NCBI RefSeq assembly: GCF_030250645.1
Contig: NZ_JASSVS010000003.1
Coordinates: 496,001-560,000 of the forward strand
DNA length: 64,000 bases
Direction of reading: 5' to 3'
Source: Marinobacter azerbaijanicus
Lineage (GTDB): Bacteria > Pseudomonadota > Gammaproteobacteria > Pseudomonadales > Oleiphilaceae
Shown here: in pieces, positions 26,427 to 36,568 of the stretch
How positions within the stretch are numbered: position 1 is the first letter of the stretch
How the letters are laid out: each line of letters starts with the position of its first letter
Program-made: the position numbers and the translations under genes
The notes under the pieces: generated by a model
Database searches by the model: none
Told to the model about the DNA's origin: nothing
Seen by the model: the letters and a program-made list of their open reading frames with translations, nothing else

Positions 26427-26856
26427 TGCCGCTACCTTCCTGCTTGTTGCCGTAGATTGATTCCGGGTCCCGGAGTACCGGATCCACGCCGGTCCACTCT
26501 CCGTTTTCCAGCCTGCGGTAGAAACAGCTGCGGCGACCAGTGTGGCAGGCGATACCGCCTTTCTGTTCGACCTTGAGAAGAATCACGTCGTCATCACAGT
26601 CCAGCCGGATTTCCGAAATTACCTGCTGGTGTCCCGAGGTTTCACCCTTGCGCCATAGCTTACCCCGCGAGCGGGACCAGTACACCGCCTGGCCTTCTTC
26701 GGCGGTCAGTCTCAGCGACTCGGCATTCATCCAGGCCATCATCAGGATATCACCGGTGCTGGCGTCCTGGGCGATGGCGGGCACCAGCCCGTCTGCGTTC
26801 CAGCGGATTTCCTCCAACCAGTCAGGTGAAGCGACTGTAGCTTTTGAATCTTGCAT
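26419..26856 (-). CDS. hisI: Phosphoribosyl-AMP cyclohydrolase
   Basis: A 145-residue zinc enzyme opening the adenine ring of phosphoribosyl-AMP. The family blocks [32 protein letters not shown] and the zinc ligands in CDDDVILL and [10 protein letters not shown] are present. It starts 14 bases after ubiB and overlaps hisE, the usual ubiB-hisI-hisE order. Confidence 0.96.
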   Translation of the reverse strand: MQDSKATVASPDWLEEIRWNADGLVPAIAQDASTGDILMMAWMNAESLRLTAEEGQAVYWSRSRGKLWRKGETSGHQQVISEIRLDCDDDVILLKVEQKGGIACHTGRRSCFYRRLENGEWTGVDPVLRDPESIYGNKQEGSGNE

Positions 26857-26870
26857 TTGTATGACGTCCG

Positions 26871-28520
26871 TCAGTTGTTTCGGCTGCTGCCGGCAATCAG
26901 CCAGGCAGCCGCCGCCAGCAACGCCCAGCCGTGGGCCGGCATGGTCTGGGCCAGGGTGGCAAGGTCATGGTCGATACTCAGCCAGGCCACTGTCACCAGT
27001 GCCGCTGCCGCCAGCCCCCTGCGCCAGCGCCGGTCGGCACGGGCGCGGTTTTCACGAATAAGTTCCAGTGTAGCGCGGCTGGGCTGGTCATTGGAGCCCG
27101 AATTGCGAAGTTGTACCAGCGCATCGTGGACCAGTTGCGGCATTTCCGGTGATTGCTCCAGCCAGGCCGGCAGGTGGGATTGCAGGGACTTGATCAGGCC
27201 GGAAGGTCCGATGCGCTTTCGCATCCAGGTTTCCAGGAAGGGTTGCGCGGTGCTCCACAGATCCAGGTCCGGATAGAGCTGCCGTCCAAGGCCTTCCACA
27301 TTCAGCAGGGTTTTCTGCAGCAGGACCAGTTGCGGCTGTACTTCCATATTGAAGCGTCGTGCGGTCTGGAACAGCCGCAACAGGAAGTGGCCAAAGGAAA
27401 TGTCCTTGAGCGGTTTCTCAAAAATGGGCTCGCACACGGTGCGGATGGCAGCCTCGAATTCATTCACCCGGGTATCCGGAGGCACCCATCCGGACTGAAT
27501 GTGAAGCTCCGCCACCTGGCGGTAGTCACGGCGGAAAAACGCCAGCAGGTTGCGGGCCAGGTAGCTCTGGTCATCCGGAGCCAGGGTGCCGACGATACCG
27601 AAATCAACGGCGATGTATCTCGGGTCCGCAGGGTTGCTGACATCCACGAAGATATTGCCTGGATGCATGTCGGCGTGGAAAAAACTGTCCCGGAAAACCT
27701 GGGTAAAAAAGATCTCAACACCTTTTTCAGCCAGTACCTTCAGGTCCACGCCGGCTTCCCGCAGTGCCGCAACATCCGCTATGGGGATGCCATGGATACG
27801 CTCCATGACCAGCACCGACTTGCGGGTATAATCCCAGTCAATGGAGGGAATATAGATCAGCGATGAATTCTCGAAATTGCGACGGAGCTGGCTGGCATTG
27901 GCGGCTTCCCGCTGCTGATCCAGTTCGTCGTGGATAGTGGAGTCGTAATCCGCCACCACCTCTACCGGATGCAGTCGCCGCCCCTCGGACCAGTACCGTT
28001 CCAGCAGGCCGGCCATCATGTACAGCAGTGCCAGGTCCTGGCGGATAACCCGCTCGATGTCCGGGCGTATGACTTTGACAACGACTTCCCGTCCATCCCG
28101 CAATGTGGCGGCGTGGACCTGAGCCACCGAAGCGGAAGCCATGGGCTCTTTGGAAAACTCCGCAAACAGCTCTGCCACCGGTGCGCCGAGGGATTTCTCG
28201 ATGATGCCCTGGGCGACCTCCCCGGGGAAAGGGGGTACCCGGTCCTGCAGGTTCTTGAGGGACAGCGCCATGTCGTCCGGCAGCAGGTCCCGGCGGGTGG
28301 AAAGAATCTGGCCGAATTTGACGAACACCGGCCCCAACTCCTCGAAGGCCAGGCGTAACCGGTCCCCACGATCAAGCTTTGGTTGCGGGAACAGATGCCA
28401 GGGTGCCAGGAGGAAAAACAGCTTCAACGGGACGGGCAGTTCCGCCAGTGGCAGAAAGATATCCAGCCGGTAACGGCAGAATACCCAGGCAATGCGGAAC
28501 AGGCGTTGCAGGCGCGTCAC
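26871..28520 (-). CDS. ubiB: Ubiquinone biosynthesis accessory kinase-like protein UbiB
   Basis: A 549-residue ABC1/ADCK atypical kinase-like ATPase needed for ubiquinone production, anchored by two C-terminal membrane helices (about 500-545). The family-specific [14 protein letters not shown] motif, the Ala-rich loop [11 protein letters not shown], the ion-pair VVVKVIRP Lys, [10 protein letters not shown] and VDFGIVG are all present. It uses a GTG start overlapping the ubiJ stop by 4 bases. Confidence 0.96.
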   Translation of the reverse strand: MTRLQRLFRIAWVFCRYRLDIFLPLAELPVPLKLFFLLAPWHLFPQPKLDRGDRLRLAFEELGPVFVKFGQILSTRRDLLPDDMALSLKNLQDRVPPFPGEVAQGIIEKSLGAPVAELFAEFSKEPMASASVAQVHAATLRDGREVVVKVIRPDIERVIRQDLALLYMMAGLLERYWSEGRRLHPVEVVADYDSTIHDELDQQREAANASQLRRNFENSSLIYIPSIDWDYTRKSVLVMERIHGIPIADVAALREAGVDLKVLAEKGVEIFFTQVFRDSFFHADMHPGNIFVDVSNPADPRYIAVDFGIVGTLAPDDQSYLARNLLAFFRRDYRQVAELHIQSGWVPPDTRVNEFEAAIRTVCEPIFEKPLKDISFGHFLLRLFQTARRFNMEVQPQLVLLQKTLLNVEGLGRQLYPDLDLWSTAQPFLETWMRKRIGPSGLIKSLQSHLPAWLEQSPEMPQLVHDALVQLRNSGSNDQPSRATLELIRENRARADRRWRRGLAAAALVTVAWLSIDHDLATLAQTMPAHGWALLAAAAWLIAGSSRNN

Positions 28521-29155
28521 GGCGTCTCCGGTTGGTCTGATCTGTTGGGTTTTTCCAGCTGCTCAATCCTGGCTTCCAGGCGCTCGGTCCGCAGCGCAAG
28601 CCGATCAATATCCGTGAAGGTGGCTTCCAGTTCCCGGCGCCCGGGAAGGCTTTGGCTTTCTTCGTGGATATACTCTTCGACATTGGCGTTCAGGGATGTG
28701 AAAGCCTGCCGGCTCCACCCCAGGGCGCCGCGAATACGCTGGCCGATGAAATGGGCCGGCACGTCGCCAACATAGGCGGCCATGGCCGCTTCCCAGTCCG
28801 GGTCGAGCTGATCGATGGCGCGCTGGAACTGGTGCGCCATAGCCGTATCACCGGTGACACGGATGCGTCCTTCGCTGAACACCCGGCCATCACCGGTAGC
28901 CAGGGCGGCAAAGGCCATGGGCCGCCCGGACAGCACCAGCGCCGGAGATTCCGCGGGCTGGCCGGCGACCTGAACCCGGCCCCCAGCCTGTTGCAGCACC
29001 AGTGTGAGGTTGACTGATTCGAAGGAAAACTGCACGGGCCCTGTCAGCGCCGACGTCATTGCCTGCTTTCCCGCCGGATCCAGTTCCAGGGCGCGGTTGA
29101 GGGCGCTCTCGACGATGGCGGTTACGGCGGACATCAGGGTGGGGCCAGGAAACAT
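28517..29155 (-). CDS. ubiJ: Ubiquinone biosynthesis accessory factor UbiJ
   Basis: A 212-residue SCP2-domain lipid-binding protein that holds the hydrophobic quinone intermediates for the Ubi complex. The N-terminal half has the SCP2 fold ([13 protein letters not shown] ... [17 protein letters not shown]), and the end is a coiled coil (about 175-205; [20 protein letters not shown]). It lies between ubiE and ubiB with short overlaps, as in E. coli. Confidence 0.94.
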   Translation of the reverse strand: MFPGPTLMSAVTAIVESALNRALELDPAGKQAMTSALTGPVQFSFESVNLTLVLQQAGGRVQVAGQPAESPALVLSGRPMAFAALATGDGRVFSEGRIRVTGDTAMAHQFQRAIDQLDPDWEAAMAAYVGDVPAHFIGQRIRGALGWSRQAFTSLNANVEEYIHEESQSLPGRRELEATFTDIDRLALRTERLEARIEQLEKPNRSDQPETP

Positions 29156-29970
29156 CAGGGCTTGATTCCCACATGCAGGGCGACCACGCCCCCGGTCATG
29201 TTGTAGTACTTGCAGTTTACCAGGCCGGCCTCTTCCATCATCGCTTTCAGGGTGTCCTGATCGGGATGCATGCGGATAGACTCGGCCAGATATTGATAGC
29301 TGTTGGAGTCGCCGGCTATCAGTTGGCCCATCAGCGGCAGGGCGTTGAAGGAATAGACGTCGTAGGCTTTGCTGAGCAGTGGATTCTTGGGTTTGGAAAA
29401 CTCCAGTACCATTACCTTGCCGCCAGGCTTCAGTACCCGGGTCATGTCCCTCAGTGCCTGGTCCTTGTCGGTGACATTGCGCAGGCCGAAAGCAATGCTA
29501 ACGGCGTTGAAGCTGTTGTCCGGGAATGGCAGGTGTTCAGCGTCGGCCTGCACGTACTCAATGTTACCGGCGTAACCGCGGTCCATTAGCCGGCCCCGAC
29601 CAACCTGCAGCATCGAGGCATTGATGTCGGCAAGCACGACCTTGCCGGTAGGGCCGACCAGATCGGAAAACTTCATGGTCAGGTCGCCGGTGCCGCCTGC
29701 AATGTCCAGTACCTGGTGGCCTTTGCGTACACCGGACAGCTCGATGGTAAATCGTTTCCAGAGGCGATGGATCCCCATGGACATCAGGTCGTTCATCAGA
29801 TCGTATTTGCCGGCCACTGAGTGGAACACTTCTGCCACCTGGCCCGCTTTCTGGCTTTTTGGCACATTGCGAAAGCCAAAGTGCGTGACGTCGTCCTTCG
29901 GGGCCTCTGATCGGGGCTGGTCGGCAGACGGTTGTTGCTCGCTCATGACTTTTTCCTGGTGTTCACTCAT
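29155..29970 (-). CDS. ubiE: Ubiquinone/menaquinone C-methyltransferase UbiE
   Basis: A class I SAM methyltransferase that C-methylates the benzoquinone ring. [28 protein letters not shown] is replaced here by its key landmarks: HFGF at the start, [11 protein letters not shown] as SAM motif I, and FGLRNVTD and FSKP as later UbiE blocks. The first ATG (29970) and an ATG at 29946 both have ribosome-like sites (AGGA), so the N-terminus is uncertain by 8 residues. First gene of the ubiE-ubiJ-ubiB-hisI-hisE-tatABC-rsmE run. Confidence 0.95.
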   Translation of the reverse strand: MSEHQEKVMSEQQPSADQPRSEAPKDDVTHFGFRNVPKSQKAGQVAEVFHSVAGKYDLMNDLMSMGIHRLWKRFTIELSGVRKGHQVLDIAGGTGDLTMKFSDLVGPTGKVVLADINASMLQVGRGRLMDRGYAGNIEYVQADAEHLPFPDNSFNAVSIAFGLRNVTDKDQALRDMTRVLKPGGKVMVLEFSKPKNPLLSKAYDVYSFNALPLMGQLIAGDSNSYQYLAESIRMHPDQDTLKAMMEEAGLVNCKYYNMTGGVVALHVGIKP

Positions 29971-30084
29971 GGCTGGGTCCTGTCAGAATCTGAACCCCGT
30001 ATTCTAACGCCTGCAGGGGTGGCTACAAGTTTAATGGCACCTTACACTATAAAACGTCCCCTATTTCCCGGAGAAACCCGATCC

Positions 30085-30363
30085 ATGTCCGTTATTGATG
30101 TCCATCGCGCCCATTCCCTTGATAAAGATCATGCTCGCAAGGCGGCGGAGACCCTGGCCCAGGACCTGTCGAAGCAGTTCGATGTGAATTATCAGTGGGA
30201 GGGCGATCATCTGAAGTTCAAACGCAGTGGGGTGAAGGGGCACCTGAATCTTACTGATAGCGATCTCCACATTCATCTGGAGCTGGGGTTGATGCTCCGG
30301 CCGTTCAAATCCCGGATCGAACAGGAGATTCATTCCCAGCTGGATCAGATTCTCACTGCCTGA
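30085..30363 (+). CDS. Polyhydroxyalkanoic acid system family protein
   Basis: A 92-residue protein (MSVIDVHRAHSLDKDHARKA) matching the small PHA-granule-region family found with PHA and lipid storage genes. An amphipathic N-terminal helix is followed by a beta-rich part (GHLNLTDSDLHIHLELG) and a C-terminal helix. The ATG at 30085 follows CCGGAG. It is divergent from ubiE and converges with the next gene. Its role in granule biology is inferred from family naming. Confidence 0.82.
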   Translation: MSVIDVHRAHSLDKDHARKAAETLAQDLSKQFDVNYQWEGDHLKFKRSGVKGHLNLTDSDLHIHLELGLMLRPFKSRIEQEIHSQLDQILTA

Positions 30364-30378
30364 GCCGGGTTGTCCCGT

Positions 30379-31128
30379 TTAAAGGTCATCCGGCAGGTCA
30401 AATGGCTTCGGGTGGCCTTTCAGAATGTTGTCCATCACCTTTTTTTCCCGCGTGATCAGGCGGTCGATCAGCAGTTCCACATCATCCATTTTACGGAATG
30501 CGGAATAGCCCCGGTGCAGGAAGCTGTGGAGGTCACTCAGGTCGGCCATTTCCGCGGGCGCGCGGCTCATTGTCAGCAGCCAGCCGAGAGTGCGGTTACG
30601 TACGTAGCGATCCAGTTGCTGCCCGACTTCCGCTACCAGTGTGATCTGCCTCTCGCGGTGCTCCATGCGCTGGCTGCGGCGGAAGACCTGGCAATAGTCG
30701 TCCTGGGTAAGAGACGCGGGCGAGAGCCCCAGATGATGGCACAATTCGGCCAGTTCCAGGTCCAGTTGCTGGGTAATCAGGTTGAGTTCCACCAGACCGG
30801 CAAAGGTGTCCAGGAGATTGTCCGGTAGCCACTTCACCATTTTCGGGAATACCCGGTCGATGTTGTCGTCACGCCGGGTCATGCCGGCAGGAGCGTAAAG
30901 ATCTGTCAGCAGGAATTCCAGGCCAGTGTGGTATCCGGGGTGCCGGTAGAGATCTGCATGAGTGGCTTTCAGCCGTTCCGCCTGCCAGTCGGCGATCAGG
31001 AAGGTATGTTCCAGCAGAGGGTGGGTTGCCTTGTGCTGGCGGAAATCATGGTAGTCCAGTAGCAGTTGCTGCAGGCGGCGAGCGCTGTCGGAATGGACGT
31101 TGGTGGCGACAAGGCGCTCACGATACAT
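30379..31128 (-). CDS. FFLEELY-motif-like protein
   Basis: A 249-residue, highly helical, soluble protein. The segment YHTGLEFLLTDLYAPAGMTRRDDNIDRVFP resembles the FFLEELY motif family; key residues are FLLTDLY near 75 and RDDNIDRVFP after it. The molecular function of this family is unknown. It converges on the PHA-system gene with 15 bases between stops, which suggests but does not prove a lipid-storage link. Confidence 0.72.
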   Translation of the reverse strand: MYRERLVATNVHSDSARRLQQLLLDYHDFRQHKATHPLLEHTFLIADWQAERLKATHADLYRHPGYHTGLEFLLTDLYAPAGMTRRDDNIDRVFPKMVKWLPDNLLDTFAGLVELNLITQQLDLELAELCHHLGLSPASLTQDDYCQVFRRSQRMEHRERQITLVAEVGQQLDRYVRNRTLGWLLTMSRAPAEMADLSDLHSFLHRGYSAFRKMDDVELLIDRLITREKKVMDNILKGHPKPFDLPDDL

Positions 31129-31201
31129 GGGAATCTGGCTCCGCTAAACCTGCAATGGAAGCGGGCCAGTTTAGCGGAGCTGGACTGTTTGTGCAGCCCT
31201 G

Positions 31202-32125
31202 TTAACCATGCGCGGCGGTCGGCAGGCTCTCAAAGCCGGGTACCCATTCCTTGCTGTCGAGGGTAATAAAGTGGCTGGGGGCCTCGGTTTCGATAATGCG
31301 CATGGTAGTCGGGCTCTGTCGCGCACTGGCCAGCATGGCCTGCCGGTCAAGGATACGATCCACCGCGGGGATCAGAAAAGTGCCATAGCGGACCCTGCTG
31401 TAGACGCTGGCGTCGGTTCGCTCCATCCAGGCCATCAGATTCTCGATGTTGCGGACAATGGTCAGATGGTCCTTGGTGGCGGAAAACAGCTTGCCCAGCA
31501 ATTGCTTCTTGCGCGGATTCATTTTACCGAAGAAGGTCTGGCCATAGGCGGAAGAAGGGGCGCTGTTGATCAGGCGGATCAGCCAGGGCCACATGCCGTG
31601 GCTCACCGGTTCCAGTACCGCTGTTACCAGAGCAGAGAGCCGACCATTGGGCAGCACGGGGGCTTCCAGCACCACCTCGATGTTTTCGTACAGCTCGGGC
31701 CATTGATGGATGGCTTCCAGAATCACTGCGCCACCACGTGAATGACCGTGTACTCGGATATTTTCAGTGCTCGGCAGGTTTGCCAGAGCCTGGTTCAGAA
31801 TACAGGCGTCGTATTCAATGGTGCCTTCCAGGTGCCTGATGGGCACTTCCCAGTCCGGAGACTCGGGCGTGACACCATTGACCGGAATGTGATAATTGCT
31901 GCAGGTCAGCAGAATCAGTTCAGTGGTGGGTGCTTCGTATGCCTGGGTAAAATAGCAGTGATTTTCCAGAAAGCCGTGAACACCGACAACAGTCTGCTCC
32001 GCCTTGCCGCTATGGTTGCGCACAGAGACGGCGCCGGTGCCTACACGGTAAACGCGCCCCGAAAACATCTCGGAATAGGCGCTCTCAATCGGTTTTATCA
32101 GTTTACGTACATGGCTCGCTTTCAT
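31202..32125 (-). CDS. Alpha/beta hydrolase
   Basis: A 307-residue cytoplasmic hydrolase, probably an esterase or lipase. The oxyanion region GVHGFLENH, nucleophile elbow GHSRGG and a late SHFITLD histidine form the expected triad frame. No signal peptide. It is divergent from the wax-ester synthase gene, so turnover of storage lipid is a reasonable but unproven role. Confidence 0.8.
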   Translation of the reverse strand: MKASHVRKLIKPIESAYSEMFSGRVYRVGTGAVSVRNHSGKAEQTVVGVHGFLENHCYFTQAYEAPTTELILLTCSNYHIPVNGVTPESPDWEVPIRHLEGTIEYDACILNQALANLPSTENIRVHGHSRGGAVILEAIHQWPELYENIEVVLEAPVLPNGRLSALVTAVLEPVSHGMWPWLIRLINSAPSSAYGQTFFGKMNPRKKQLLGKLFSATKDHLTIVRNIENLMAWMERTDASVYSRVRYGTFLIPAVDRILDRQAMLASARQSPTTMRIIETEAPSHFITLDSKEWVPGFESLPTAAHG

Positions 32126-32469
32126 AACTGCTCTCCTCCAGCACCCGGTGTTTACCTTTTATTGGTCTTTGTTGGTGCTGGTAATGCCAGTTGTACCGCC
32201 ATATGTCGCTACATATATTGGCACTGGTTACCGTTTTTACGTTCAGTTACGGCCAATAGACTTTTGGCGCACAGGACGTAAAAGGCACATCTGGTGCCTA
32301 ATAACCATTTCATTAATCCTTATTCCCAGTATAGAGGGGATAGGTTACGCCCGTGTAACTTTTTGTAAGTGCGTGATGCGAGTCCTTATATGGAGCCATC
32401 CGGGCTTGTCTGGCACAATGCGGGGTCAACTTTCCATTTCTTGCAGCATTTACCCGGGGACAGACAGGT
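32126..32469. other. Intergenic region without a supported gene
   Basis: This 344-base divergent region separates the alpha/beta hydrolase from the wax-ester synthase. It is more AT-rich than its neighbours. A small hairpin AGGCAC-atctg-GTGCCT lies near 32283-32299, and the partly inverted segments GGTAATGCCAGT and GCACTGGTTACC lie near 32177-32230. It probably holds both promoters. Reading frames through it have no ribosome site. Confidence 0.5.
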
Positions 32470-33864
32470 TTGAGTCAAAAGGAATCGCATCTCCTGTTGC
32501 CTGTGGATTCAGCCTGGCTGGCCCTGGAACGCCCCGAAAACACCATGACCATCACAGTCATGCTGCGGGTTGAAGGGTTGACGGAAGCCCGGCTAAGGGA
32601 GTTTCTGCGTATCTATTGGCTGGCCTGGGAGCGTTTCCGTTTTATGCCGGTGCGCCACACCACGGGCTGGTGGTGGGAAGAAGATCCGGTGTTCTCCCTC
32701 AATCATCATCTTGAAGTGGTTCCGGGTGAGTTGGGCCGGCAGGCATTACAGGGCTGGGCGTCCGCCCGACTGAACCAGCCCTTGCCCACTTACCGTCCCC
32801 TGTGGAAGTTCTGGCTGGTTCCCGATGCCGAGGGCGGCGCCGCACTGCTCTTGCGAATGCATCACTGCTATGCCGATGGGCTGTCACTGCTGGGCATATT
32901 CGAGCGCCTGTGCCCGCCTTCTCCCCAACAGGCCCCAGTGCTCTATGGTGCGCGGGAGGAAGCAGACACCGGTCGCTGGTCACGAGCTGCAAACGCCTGG
33001 CTGCGTGAGCTGACGGCGAGCGAGCTACCGCAGACCGACATTGCAGAGAGCGGGACCAATTCCCGTAACGGTGGTTCTGCTGGCCGCAATGCCCTGGAGC
33101 GGGCGACCTGGAAAAGTCTCAGACTGGTGAATGAACTCAGTCAGTTTCTGGTGGAACCGGAAGATACGGTTTCATGCCTGAAGCGACCACTGCTGGGGCG
33201 GCGGCAATGTCGATGGTCACAGCCGGTGGCGCTTGAGCGCTTCCGCTGCATCGCCACGACCACCGGCGTAACCATCAACGATGTACTGCTCAGCTGTGTG
33301 GCCTCGGCGGTTCGCAAGCGGCTTGTGGCAGACGACACCGACATCGACGAGGCAGTGCTCCATGCTGCGGTGCCCGTGGATATACGCAGTCGTCTGCCGG
33401 AGGAGATAAAACCCGAACCAGGGACCCTGGGCAATTACTTCGGTACCGTTTTTGTTTCTTTGCCGGTGGATGGCGAAAGTTCGCTGGAACGGCTTTTCCG
33501 CATCAAGCATGAAACCCGCAAACTCAAGAAGAGCTGGCAACCGGGACTGTCCTGGGCATTGGCTGGCAGCGCTTCCCTTATCCCGGAAGCCTGGCGTCAG
33601 CCTGTTGCGGATCTGTTCTATCGCAAGGGCAGTGCGGTGGTGTCGAATGTACCGGGTACCCGGGATGAGCGCTACCTGGCCGGTTGCCGTATCCTGGAGC
33701 AGATGTTCTGGGTGCCCCAGGCAGGTGATATCGGGCTTGGGGTCAGTATTGTCAGCTATGCCGGCCAGGTACAGTTCGGTGTTGTCGCTGACGAGGCCGT
33801 TATGGCTGACCCGGAAAGCTTCCTGGACGACTGCCTGCAAGAGCTTGAGCTCTTACCCTCCTGA
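32470..33864 (+). CDS. Wax ester synthase / acyl-CoA:diacylglycerol acyltransferase
   Basis: A 464-residue WS/DGAT-family enzyme joining acyl-CoA to long-chain alcohols or diacylglycerol to build storage lipid at the membrane. The catalytic HHxxxDG motif is HHCYADG (His131-Gly137), and the C-terminal half has the family block PGTLGNYFGTVFVSLP and VSNVPGT. The TTG start is chosen because GGGGA stands 9 bases before it. Several WS/DGAT paralogues are usual in Marinobacter; substrate preference cannot be told here. Confidence 0.9.
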   Translation: MSQKESHLLLPVDSAWLALERPENTMTITVMLRVEGLTEARLREFLRIYWLAWERFRFMPVRHTTGWWWEEDPVFSLNHHLEVVPGELGRQALQGWASARLNQPLPTYRPLWKFWLVPDAEGGAALLLRMHHCYADGLSLLGIFERLCPPSPQQAPVLYGAREEADTGRWSRAANAWLRELTASELPQTDIAESGTNSRNGGSAGRNALERATWKSLRLVNELSQFLVEPEDTVSCLKRPLLGRRQCRWSQPVALERFRCIATTTGVTINDVLLSCVASAVRKRLVADDTDIDEAVLHAAVPVDIRSRLPEEIKPEPGTLGNYFGTVFVSLPVDGESSLERLFRIKHETRKLKKSWQPGLSWALAGSASLIPEAWRQPVADLFYRKGSAVVSNVPGTRDERYLAGCRILEQMFWVPQAGDIGLGVSIVSYAGQVQFGVVADEAVMADPESFLDDCLQELELLPS

Positions 33865-34045
33865 CTGGTAGTAATCCCAAAGTTCTGTTTCCAGAGCCTC
33901 CTAAAAGATCAGAAAACCTGCCCCCTTGGCGCATTTTCCACTCCCTCCGCTTCGCCGACCATGGAATTCAGGCGAGAGAGTGCGCCTGAGACACGGGTAA
34001 TCACCCGTTGCTCAACACCCAGATTCAATAAAAACCGGGGGAGTT

Positions 34046-35149
34046 ATGAACAACAACAATTTCAGAAAGTCAGGGTTGGCAGTTGCTATGGCTGCAGCCA
34101 TGGGAGCAAGCGCCGGCGCCAATGCAGCCATTGAAGTGTACAGCGAAGATGGCACCAGCTTTTCGGTGGATGGCTATTTCAACGCGTTCTATGTAAATCG
34201 CGACGACAAGCTGAATGACACTCGCAATTCGGACGTCAAGATGGGATTCCTGCCCAACACGATCGGATTCAACTTCAGTAAAGAGATGGGTGATCTGACA
34301 CTGGGGGGACGCTCGTCATTCTGGTCCACCATCAACGACAGCCTGCAGTCACCCACCGATACCGCCATTGACGTGCGCCAGCTTTATGCCACCGTTGACG
34401 GGTCTTTCGGCCAGGTCCTTATTGGTAAGGATTTTGGTCTGTACGCCCGCTCCAACATATTCCTCGATGAGGTTCTGATGGGCTTCGGCTCCCCGGGTGC
34501 GGCAACCGGCGTTTCCTTTGGCAACATCCGCACTGGTTATCCGTATCCGAATCCGTCGGCCCAGATTACCTACCGGACTCCGGATATGGGCGGCCTCAAG
34601 GTGGCCGCTGGTATCTTTGAGCCTGCCAATACCACACCTGGCGCCCAGTCCGAGCAGTCAGCACCGCGTTTTGAAGCAGAAGTGACTTATGGTGCAGACC
34701 TCAACGGGGTATCGCTGACCGGCTGGGTAAATGGTCGTCACCAGAGTTCCGAGAATGCGACCACTGAAATAGACAGCCAGGGCCTTGGCTACGGCCTCAA
34801 AGCAGCGGTGGCGGGTTTTTCACTGACCGCATCCGGCTTTACCTCAGAGGGTGATGTGCCAGTGTTGATCTCGGACGCAGCTCTTGCCTCGGAAGAGGAT
34901 GCGGACGGCTATCTGGTTCAGGGTTCCTACACCCTGGGCGCCAATCGCTTTGTGGTTTCCTATGGTGAAACCGACTCTGATCAGGGTGATTTTGAGACCG
35001 AGAACACCTCCTTTGCGGTTTTCCATGATGTAAACAGCAACTTCAAGCTGGTTGGCGAATACAACATGTTCGAGCAGACCACAAAGTCGACCGGAGCGGA
35101 TGCTGCGGAGTTCGACACGCTGGCGCTGGGTGCCGTCATCACGTTCTGA
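34046..35149 (+). CDS. Gram-negative general porin
   Basis: A 367-residue outer-membrane beta-barrel. The signal peptide (about 1-27, cleavage after ANA) is followed by alternating strands with short turns, a constriction-loop-like region (about 135-170), and a C-terminal Phe (ALGAVITF) required for BAM assembly. A GGGGGAG ribosome site precedes the ATG. Lying at the edge of the alcohol regulon, it may admit alcohol substrates, but this is context only. Confidence 0.9.
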   Translation: MNNNNFRKSGLAVAMAAAMGASAGANAAIEVYSEDGTSFSVDGYFNAFYVNRDDKLNDTRNSDVKMGFLPNTIGFNFSKEMGDLTLGGRSSFWSTINDSLQSPTDTAIDVRQLYATVDGSFGQVLIGKDFGLYARSNIFLDEVLMGFGSPGAATGVSFGNIRTGYPYPNPSAQITYRTPDMGGLKVAAGIFEPANTTPGAQSEQSAPRFEAEVTYGADLNGVSLTGWVNGRHQSSENATTEIDSQGLGYGLKAAVAGFSLTASGFTSEGDVPVLISDAALASEEDADGYLVQGSYTLGANRFVVSYGETDSDQGDFETENTSFAVFHDVNSNFKLVGEYNMFEQTTKSTGADAAEFDTLALGAVITF

Positions 35150-35287
35150 CCGTACCTTCATGAAGAGGGCTCCAGATGCCGGCACGGAATTCCGGTGCTG
35201 GGGACCTCTCTTAAGACTAAAGTGCCGCTTTGCTTTCCCGCAAACCGGCAGCGCCGGCAGGCATTGATTCTGGAGGTAGTTTAATCA

Positions 35288-36568
35288 ATGGCTTACGATC
35301 ATTTTGGCGCGCCTATCAAAAGCACTGAAGTCGCATTGGCTGCATTCGCAAAAGCCGTAGAATCGGTACAAAGCCATCCGGTTTCGGAGCGCCCATCCAT
35401 GAAGCCAGCCACAACACTGCCTGCCGTCAGGGTAGCCAGTTCCTATGTACGTGATCCCATGCTGGCCGCCACCAATCTTGCCAGTCAGCTAAGCCATGAG
35501 CATCTCGGCTGCGTGCTGTTCTTCTGTTCTGCGGAATACGATCTTGGCCGCCTGGGCATAGCACTGGAACATGTATTCGATGGAGTTCGTGTCAGTGGCT
35601 GCACGTCAGCCGGAGAGATTACACCGGATGGTTATGGCCGTGGGTGTATTACCGCCATCGGCTTTGATGCTCGCTATTTCTCCATCGACTGCGCACTGAT
35701 CAGTGAACTTGAGAGTTTTACTCTGCAGGACGCCCAGGACGTGATTGATGGCCTTCTTTCTACCTGTCGGGATGCCCGGCTGGCCCCCATCAAGGGCAAC
35801 ACCTTTGCCATTACCTTGCTGGACGGCCTGTCGAGCCGGGAAGAGCTCGTGCTGGCCACACTCAATGCTGCTCTCGGTACCATCCCCCAGTTCGGCGGTT
35901 CCGCCGGGGATGATGAACGCCTGGCCAATACCCACGTGTTCTTCGACGGTAAGTTCCACACCGGTGCGGCCACGGTGATGCTGGTGAACACACCCCTGGA
36001 TTTCCGGGTGTTTTCCACCCATCACATGGAGGCAGGTAACGAGAAGCTGGTGGTTACCCATGCCGATGCCAAGAGCCGCACGGTTTACGAGCTGAATGCG
36101 GAGCCGGCGGCAGAAGCCTATGCCCGTGCCGTGGGTGTGACGGTGGAAGAACTGGACCGCAAGGTTTTCGCTCTGCGACCCATGGGGGTCCGAATTGGTG
36201 GCCACTATTTCGTGCGATCGGTGCAGCGGGTAAACGCTGACATGAGTCTGACTTTCTACTGCGCTGTGGAAACCGGCATTGTGATGACAGCCATGGAGCC
36301 AGGCTCCCTGCTGGACAGTGTACGCACCCAGATTGAAGCTTCCGAGCGGGTTGTGGGGCCGCCGCTGGTGACTATTGGTTGTGACTGTTTCCTGAGACGC
36401 CTGGAGGCGGAATTGACCGGCGTGGCGGACGAGGTTTCGGATTTCCTTCGTCATCATCGGGTCATCGGTTTCAATACCTACGGAGAGCAGTTTGACGGGA
36501 TGCATATTAACCAGACATTTACGGGGGTGGTGATTGGTCAGCCTGATGCCGGTTGTGGACACAACTGA
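35288..36568 (+). CDS. FIST N/C domain protein
   Basis: A 426-residue cytoplasmic protein with FIST_N (about 60-250; VSGCTSAGEITPDGY, GGSAGDDER) and FIST_C (about 255-420; RVNADMSLTFYCAVETG, GCDCFLRRLEAEL, GFNTYGEQFDGMHINQTFTG). FIST proteins are proposed small-ligand sensors feeding signal transduction. It overlaps the hybrid kinase gene by about 20 bases, so the two are likely translated together, and the FIST protein may present a ligand signal to the kinase of the alcohol-oxidation regulon. Confidence 0.92.
   Translation: MAYDHFGAPIKSTEVALAAFAKAVESVQSHPVSERPSMKPATTLPAVRVASSYVRDPMLAATNLASQLSHEHLGCVLFFCSAEYDLGRLGIALEHVFDGVRVSGCTSAGEITPDGYGRGCITAIGFDARYFSIDCALISELESFTLQDAQDVIDGLLSTCRDARLAPIKGNTFAITLLDGLSSREELVLATLNAALGTIPQFGGSAGDDERLANTHVFFDGKFHTGAATVMLVNTPLDFRVFSTHHMEAGNEKLVVTHADAKSRTVYELNAEPAAEAYARAVGVTVEELDRKVFALRPMGVRIGGHYFVRSVQRVNADMSLTFYCAVETGIVMTAMEPGSLLDSVRTQIEASERVVGPPLVTIGCDCFLRRLEAELTGVADEVSDFLRHHRVIGFNTYGEQFDGMHINQTFTGVVIGQPDAGCGHN

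Noticed and set aside
35160..35200. Hairpin after the porin gene as terminator
   Set aside because: A GCCGGCAC ... GTGCTGG-like stem is present but no T tract follows, so rho-independent termination is not supported.
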